Position numbers and translations under genes: made by a program. Positions 58,648-64,000 of a DNA stretch of 64,000 nt are shown here, one piece after another (within the stretch, counting starts at the first letter, position 1; each line of letters begins with the position of its first letter). Under the pieces are notes generated by a model. The model saw only the letters and a list, made by a program, of their open reading frames with translations, searched no databases and was not told where the DNA came from. This DNA comes from Marasmius tenuissimus (lineage: Eukaryota; Basidiomycota; Agaricomycetes; Agaricales; Marasmiaceae). Location of the stretch: positions 495,083-559,082 of the forward strand of contig JAQOTA010000008.1 in assembly GCA_029532415.1 (NCBI GenBank). Reading direction: 5' to 3'.

Positions 58648-59440
58648 ATGTTTCTGTAGGTCGCTTTGTGTTGTGTTGGGACATATCGACAGTACCTATT
58701 TAATCCCTGCGTCCTCGAGGCGTCTTGTGTACGATTTTATTGTTCTTGTCTCCTTGTTAATGGGCCTTTCAGATCGCCTACACAGTGGACCCACGACGCC
58801 TGTGAACAAATGTCAAAGCAACTGAATTGACCTACCCGTTGTAGGAAGATTTCATTTCCACAGCTATATTCACGACACCCTTCATCCCGTTTTGTCCGTT
58901 CACTGGCTCTTGACGTGATGGTTGCTTTGTTCTTGAATTGTGCCTGTCATCGAACTGCACATAAACCGTCAGTGGGCCCCGATCGAGGCAGTGAGCCAAA
59001 GCGTGCGGCGTGCTGGATTGAAAGTTCCAAATTGAACCAATTTGATTGTCATGCGAATTGTCTTCCGTAGGCTAACGATTCGCCAACGTCCCATGATTTT
59101 ATTGTCCATATCGTACTCAAGAGGATGGGTCCAGGCGTGACAATCCACTTTGACTTTCGGCCGCTGACAACCCATTTTTCCCAACCTCCCATTTGCGTTC
59201 GAATTTCACTGAAAGTTGTCGTTCTATCTATCTGACCCCCGCACGATTTCACGGATCGCCCTGGTTCTTTTTTTCCCTGAAGGGTGCGTCAATTCTGGTC
59301 AGGATGCCATCCAGTTTGGAGGAGATACCTAACCCCGTTCTGTCTGGAGGGTACCCCCTCCTTGTTGTACCGAAAATCCATCATTCCGTCGGCATCCCTT
59401 AAACACGAAGTGTATTCGCCTGGAGATGGCTGTATAAAAT
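58648..59440. other. Intergenic before the subtelomeric block
   Basis: No gene or repeat recognised. Confidence 0.4.
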
Positions 59441-59483
59441 GTTCCTAGCCATATGCCCCCCCCCCGCTCCCGGGAGCGGGGGG

Positions 59484-59925
59484 TTGCGCGGACTTTCGTT
59501 CCCGTCTGCCAGATCCTCGCCTGCGCGCCCAGTCCAGGTTGCGCGGACTCTTGTTCCCGCCTGCCACAGGTCTGCTCCAGGTTGCGCGTACTTTTTTTCC
59601 CGCCGGCCACAGGCCTGCCGCAGGTTGCGCGTACTCTTGTTCCCGTCTGCCAGGTGCAGCTCCTGCCCTAGCTCCCAGGTTGCGCGGACTCTTTTTCCCG
59701 TCTGCCAGCTGGTTGCGCGTACTCTTGTTCCTGCCTGCCAGCTCCTGCTCCCAGGTTGCGCGGACTCTTGTTCCCACCTGGCACAGGTATGCTCCCAGGT
59801 TGCGCGTACTCTTGTTCCCGTCTGCCAGGTTCTGCCAGCTCCTGCTCCTGGTTGCGCGTACTCTCTTTCCCATCTGCCAGCTCCTGCTCCCGGTTGCGCG
59901 GACTCTTTTTCTCGCCCTCCTGTCT
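59484..59925. repeat. Minisatellite, about 10 units of 33-55 bp
   Basis: Each unit starts GGTTGCGCG(G/T)ACTC and continues TGTTCCCG(C/T)CTGCCA, then a variable CAGCTCCTGCTCC-type spacer. Unit starts lie at 59484, 59537, 59580, 59623, 59678, 59711, 59754, 59798, 59850 and 59892. Units with GGACTC and GTACTC are intermixed. A run of nine C and a small palindrome CCCGCTCCCGGGAGCGGGGG precede it (59456-59483). It sits directly upstream of a TATA box and gene. Long open frames on both strands are a by-product of the repeat. Confidence 0.9.
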
Positions 59926-59957
59926 GATTACATCATCGGCTGCCTTGGCGCCCTCCC

Positions 59958-59966
59958 TATATAAAG
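59958..59966 (+). promoter_or_regulatory. TATA box of the subtelomeric zinc-finger gene
   Basis: TATATAAAG lies about 78 bp before the ATG at 60044 and is followed by a C/T-rich leader. The minisatellite ends about 30 bp upstream. Confidence 0.65.
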
Positions 59967-60043
59967 GGAGAGGGTCCCCCCATCTCAGCCCCTTTTTTTT
60001 CCCTTCCTCCCCAGCCCCCGAGACACTGTCTGAGCCAATTGTC

Positions 60044-61083
60044 ATGGTGAGTTTCCCTCCAGCCCTAGTGGTGTGCTCGCGCGCGCATACTTTCCAGTGT
60101 GGCTAATCAACTGCTTTGTTCTGCCAGGCATCTGACCTCCGCTACTCAACCACCTTTGCTGATGGAGTGACGGTGTCCTTCCAACGCGCGTCGGTCCAAG
60201 AAGGCTTTCGATGCATGTGTTTTGAAGAACGCAAGCACGGTGGCCACCTGTTTCACAACAAGCAGGTCTTCAGGCGACACGCAAAGGTCACCAGCTACAA
60301 TGGCCCCTCTGTTGCGCCCTCTCCTGTGCCCTCTGCTGTGCCCACTGCTGCGCCCGCTGTTGCGCCCTCTGTTAGCAGTCCGTTGGCTCTCCCGGCAAGT
60401 CTCTTCTCTTCTGTTCAATGCACACACACTAATGTTTTTCCAACACATCCAACAGAATACTGATACTGATACTACTGCTCCTGCTCCTTCTCCAATGCGC
60501 GCACCCTTCTTTGGGAAAGATGCAAGTCTCCAGCAGCTTTTTGCGCAAATGAACTTACACAACTGACCCTCGCTTTCACAAGATTGTTCATATTGATTAT
60601 TTGTGGCCTTTGGGATTTATTTGGCAGTCTGTTTTGCGCATGTTCATTTGCGTGCAACACGGTGTTGCGTTGCGCAATCTCAAGCAGGTTCAAGACCACT
60701 ATTGGGAGTCCTCCGACCACAAGGATGGCGCAAAAGTCAGCTGGCAAAAGGCCAAGGAAGCAACTGCGCACTGCATCACCTTGGAAGATATCCGTACCGT
60801 CCCCGATGGCTACGCTGATGAACCTGTTGAGGAGATCCAAGGCCTGCCAGTGTACGAGGCCTGGAAATGTCCCCTCTGCGCACACATCTACTCTGCGGAC
60901 ACTCGCCGCGCCCAGGAACATCTCAGGAGCTTTCACCCAAAGGCCTCCTCCAACCTCCAGTCCACAAAAGTTTATGCGCAGCGCTTCAACGCGAGAACCA
61001 AGTTCTTTTTGGTCAAGCCATTGGGTTATATACGGCGATTACAAGCCTCCAGGGGTCCAGGGGTCCGACCTCTAGGGCGGTAG
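60044..61083 (+). pseudogene. Subtelomeric zinc-finger gene, probably frameshifted and truncated
   Basis: The model starts with an exon holding only the ATG (60044-60046, donor GTGAGT). Exon 2 is 60128-60394 with a Cys/His region (RCMCFEERKHGG) and Ala/Pro repeats. A GC-AG intron follows (60395-60455, GCAAGT donor), then exon 3 from 60456. That frame stops at about 60565. A convincing continuation (HIDYLWPLGFIWQSVL, CVQHGVALRN) is open in another frame to 61083, so a small frameshift near 60565 is likely. The second part carries a C2H2-like finger WKCPLCAHIYS...EHLRSFH. Finger-bearing N-termini like this occur in basidiomycete proteins that join them to RecQ-type helicases near telomeres (DUF3505-like), but no helicase follows. 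Similarity ends near 61010. Confidence 0.55.
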
Positions 61084-61110
61084 AGGTCACACCTACTGCC
61101 CTAGAGGTCG
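61066..61110. repeat. Hairpin-forming palindrome at the end of the zinc-finger gene
   Basis: CGACCTCTAGGGC.GTAG.GGT and its inverse form arms of about 20 bp around a short loop. It lies just past the point where coding similarity ends. Confidence 0.6.
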
Positions 61111-63299
61111 CCCACTGGGCCACTGGGTAGTAGAAACTTGTTAGTATGCCGCCGAAGTGTAAGTAGACATACACGTACCTATTTATATGCCACCTGTCGA
61201 TCATAGTGTTCGACGACCAAAAAGTCGAACCGTCGTATCTTTTTTTCCATCCGTCCCCTCCCCATAATTCTTTCTATTCTGGACAGATATACGTCTGAAT
61301 ATTGGGATTTGCGATGGAAACCCATGGATATCCCGTCCGGGCGAAATGGAGGTACGAGGAGGACGGGGGGGCTCAATTTCGACCTTTTGCCCCATATCCC
61401 GGTTCGGACCCATCCAATCCTTTTGTTCTCGGTGAGTGAAATGCTCGTACGGGTTCCAGGAACATTTCGTCGCACCAGAAGGTATACCGAAAATCCGGTT
61501 CTTGCCTTGCCAGGGTCGAAACACTGAAAACCCCGCCAAAAACCCCGAAAATTCCACTGATCCTCACTTATCCTCACTCGGACATGTCGTGGGGGGGAGC
61601 TAGCGTGCGGGATCTCTTTGTATGGATTCCTGGAGCAATTTATTACTGCCAGGCCAGTCGCCCTAACGCCGTTCTGGAACACCAGAGGATGGTTTCCAGG
61701 AAGGACCCCCCAACGCCACCCAAAACAGCATCAAATGAGGATATCCTGACCGGACCTTCATGGATCCACACGTTTAGGGGCTCATCCACGAGCTATCACT
61801 ACCAGGAACAATAGATCACTGCAAAGCTAAGCGATCCGGGGAGGATAAGCGGTTGGAAAAGGATGTCTATACCGGCCCATTCCCATAGGAAGCTGAAACT
61901 CTCACAAAAGACCACATATCCCGGTGTCGGTCGGACCCACTGCCAGCACGTCACTTTCAGGCTTCAGATACATGTATTTGGGTCATTTTATTACTGCCAG
62001 ACCAAGTGATTCGGTGGACGGGTCCCATCTCAGAAGGTGAGGATGCGGGGGCAGGCCAGGTTTGGGCGAGATAAGCGCCGGAGACGCATCTCCGGCAATT
62101 GCCGGTAATGGCGGCAATTCCTGTCAACCCTCTTGCACCTTTTCCCCAACGCAAGCTCACTCGTACTATCCCCCCTCACAATAGAGAATTTCATAAAGAC
62201 ATGACCAGTGCCCCATCACAGTACATTGTGTGGGTACGGTCTCCTGGAATTCAGATCTGTTTTCCTACAGTACGGTAAAGGTGTACATGTAGCATTACCA
62301 CCACCACCACCACCACCACACTGGCACGCCGATGCCCGCCTTTCACCACCCACAAGCCGTGGGAATTAGTCGTCAACCAAGAGGTCGACGACGCTTTGTC
62401 ATCCCCGCTCCCTCCCCCACCAAACCACCCTTCTTTCCTTAATCCTACGTCACTCCCACCCTTTTATGTCTCACCTAACCCATCTTTTCCCCCGACCACT
62501 AAACTACCAGTCAACCTTGCACAGCCCCAACGTTTCCCTACTCATATACTGCTGGGTGGATACCCCATCCATCCACCTCATGGTACCCCAGAAAAATACC
62601 AAAGAGTATGGAGAACCAGCCATGGGATTGGGCCAATTCTTTTTTTCCTGGACAGGTGGGAAGGTCTAGTATGGTATTCTTTGGTCTGATCTTGTTATCA
62701 GGCTCCCGTGGTCTATATCCATCATGATAGATCAAAGTGTGATTTCTGGCACTGATAAGCAAGTGTAGAGACATGCAGTGATCAGATAAGGCTAATTCTT
62801 TTTTTTCCCGAAAGCTAGTAGGCCATATAATCATATTCTGATGTGCGATTGTCCGATAAACTTCCCGCGATGAAGGATCAGACAAAATAGTGAGAAATTG
62901 GGGGTGTAAGAGTGTTGTCACAGAATACAGGAACCGAGCTATTATTACATAATGTACTATATGTGAAAATGATGGCATTTAATAGGGCTTTCCAATGATA
63001 TACAATGTGTGACAGTCGGACAAGATTTGGGTGTGTGATGGAACGGGGAATTGAGGGAAGGTAGACCTGCGACGCGTCAGTCACGTGATTTTCCCACGAT
63101 ATGCGAGACGTGATTCTCGTGTCTTTTTTGGAAAGAAATGTGACTGTGTTGTGACGAGCGGGAAAAACACGTCCCGGGGCCTGGAAAAGCGTGTTTATCA
63201 TTTTCGGAGGCGGTGGTGAACAAATATGCCGGGCGGCAACTCAACCCATACTGACGAGTACAATTACTTACAGAGTGTACAAAAAGCGTACTAGACAAG
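61111..63299. other. Subtelomeric gene-free sequence
   Basis: No gene supported. Short repeated phrases such as TTTATTACTGCCAG occur at 61638 and 61988. A CCGGAGACGCATCTCCGG hairpin lies at about 62078-62095. The 167-codon minus frame at 61179-61682 has no recognisable content and is probably chance. Confidence 0.45.
62297..62320. repeat. (ACC)n microsatellite
   Basis: About eight ACC/CCA units in a row. Confidence 0.85.
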
Positions 63300-63740
63300 T
63301 CTACAAAAATTAATACAGAAAAAGCGCAGCAATGGTGTACAAGTTGTTATATTTTGTATGATTTTTGTAGGTGATTTTTTCGAAGTTTGTAAGTAAATTT
63401 GTAGGGTGTAATAAGGAATGTTTGTATGATTTTGTAGGTGATTTTTTCGCAGTTTGTAGGTGATATTTGTATGATTTTGAGTGTGTAGATGCAATGATGA
63501 GTATTGTAAGCCCAATTGCAGTATCCATAGTATCAGGATTGTTAGAAGGGATTATTGTATTGTTGATTGATTGATTGTAGTAGGTATTGAAGATTGATGT
63601 TATAGAAGTTGTTGTAGGCAAGAATAAGCCCGGTATGAGTATAGTAGAGTATTATTGAAGTATATTACGGATGTAAGCCCGATTTGGAAGTGTATTGAAG
63701 TTAATTGATGATTTGTAAGCATATTCAGCAATCATTTTAA
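63300..63740. repeat. Cytosine-poor A/T/G-rich subtelomeric tract with short tandem phrases
   Basis: The plus strand has very few C residues. The phrase GTATGATTTT(T)GTAGGTGATTTTTTCG recurs at 63356, 63424 and in part at 63468, mixed with TTTGTAGG/TTGTAAG variants. No coding sense. It borders the telomere. Confidence 0.65.
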
Positions 63741-63744
63741 CAGA

Positions 63745-63759
63745 GCGGCCGAAGGCCGC
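63745..63759. repeat. GC hairpin at the telomere border
   Basis: GCGGCCGAAGGCCGC: a perfect 6-bp stem with a GAA loop, abutting the first telomere-like repeat. Confidence 0.75.
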
Positions 63760-63894
63760 GGGTTCGGGTTTAGAAAGGGTTCGGGTTTAGAAAGGGTTCG
63801 GGTTTAGAAAGGGTTCGGGTTTAGAAAGGGTTCGGGTTTAGAAAGGGTTCGGGTTTAGAAAGGGTTAGGGTTTAGAAAGGGTTCGGGTTAGAAA
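63760..63894 (+). repeat. Telomere-derived 17-bp tandem repeats
   Basis: Six exact units GGGTTCGGGTTTAGAAA (63760-63861), then one with GGGTTAGGG (63862-63878) and one 16-bp unit (63879-63894). Each looks like two telomeric repeats altered to GGGTTC and GGGTTTAGAAA. Confidence 0.9.
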
Positions 63895-64000
63895 GGGTTA
63901 GGGGTTAGGGGTTAGGGGTTAGGGTTAGGGGTTAGGGGTTAGGGGTTAGGGGTTAGGGGTTAGGGGTTAGGGGTTAGGGGTTAGGGGTTAGGGGTTAGGG
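63895..64000 (+). repeat. Telomere, mostly TTAGGGG units
   Basis: About fifteen head-to-tail 7-bp TTAGGGG repeats with one 6-bp TTAGGG unit at about 63919-63924, running to the window edge. The G-rich strand reads toward the right end, so this is a right chromosome terminus. Confidence 0.95.

Noticed and set aside
59484..59925. CRISPR-like appearance of repeats with variable spacers
   Set aside because: The genome is eukaryotic, repeats are imperfect, spacers are themselves related, and no cas-like gene is present.
59445..59964. Several overlapping open frames of 110-160 codons on both strands
   Set aside because: They lie inside the minisatellite. Open frames on both strands follow from the repeat unit, and the proteins are simple repeats.
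61179..61682. Minus-strand 167-codon open frame
   Set aside because: No domain, odd composition, lies in subtelomeric repeat-like sequence and has no promoter or splice signs.

Overview
This window is the right end of a chromosome from a mushroom-forming basidiomycete (Agaricomycetes). The evidence is many short introns of about 45-65 bp with GT-AG borders and some GC-AG, a 16-exon laccase, a division-1 chitin synthase, a KRE6/SKN1-type GH16 protein, expanded mushroom-specific families (seven-transmembrane proteins, a TM-anchored family of unknown function, P-loop ATPase/nuclease Crinkler-like proteins), and a terminal G-rich telomere array on the right. The species cannot be named from the sequence.

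Layout. 1-20 kb: a chitin synthase (1173-4553) and a GH16 glucan-synthesis protein (17595-20262), both cell-wall genes, flank a tandem duplication of a mushroom-specific gene (5008-9182 and 9705-12547). The first copy is split by a complete 1.5-kb non-autonomous LTR retroelement, and the second carries a MITE in an intron; each copy preserves the other's empty site. 20-48 kb: an intact laccase (25465-27908) sits among degraded material. This includes a surface-receptor-like pseudogene, three copies of a seven-TM gene (two intact, one dead), foldback and retroelement debris, a laccase fragment, and decayed copies of other families. 49-58.6 kb: a Pro/Ser-rich protein, tRNA-Glu and tRNA-Leu-like genes with introns, and two divergently transcribed Crinkler-like P-loop/nuclease genes sharing a 385-bp promoter interval. 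59.4-64 kb: subtelomere with a 10-copy minisatellite, a TATA box and a zinc-finger gene resembling the N-terminal part of subtelomeric helicase-type genes, then gene-free sequence, an A/T/G-rich tract, a hairpin, 17-bp telomere-derived repeats and finally (TTAGGGG)n.

Exon models were spliced by hand from GT/GC..AG borders, phase and family similarity. For the chitin synthase, both TM-anchored paralogues, GH16, laccase, the Pro/Ser-rich protein, both intact 7TM genes and both Crinkler-like genes, the exon lengths sum to a whole number of codons. The two TM-anchored models also sum correctly, but the first is interrupted by the retroelement.
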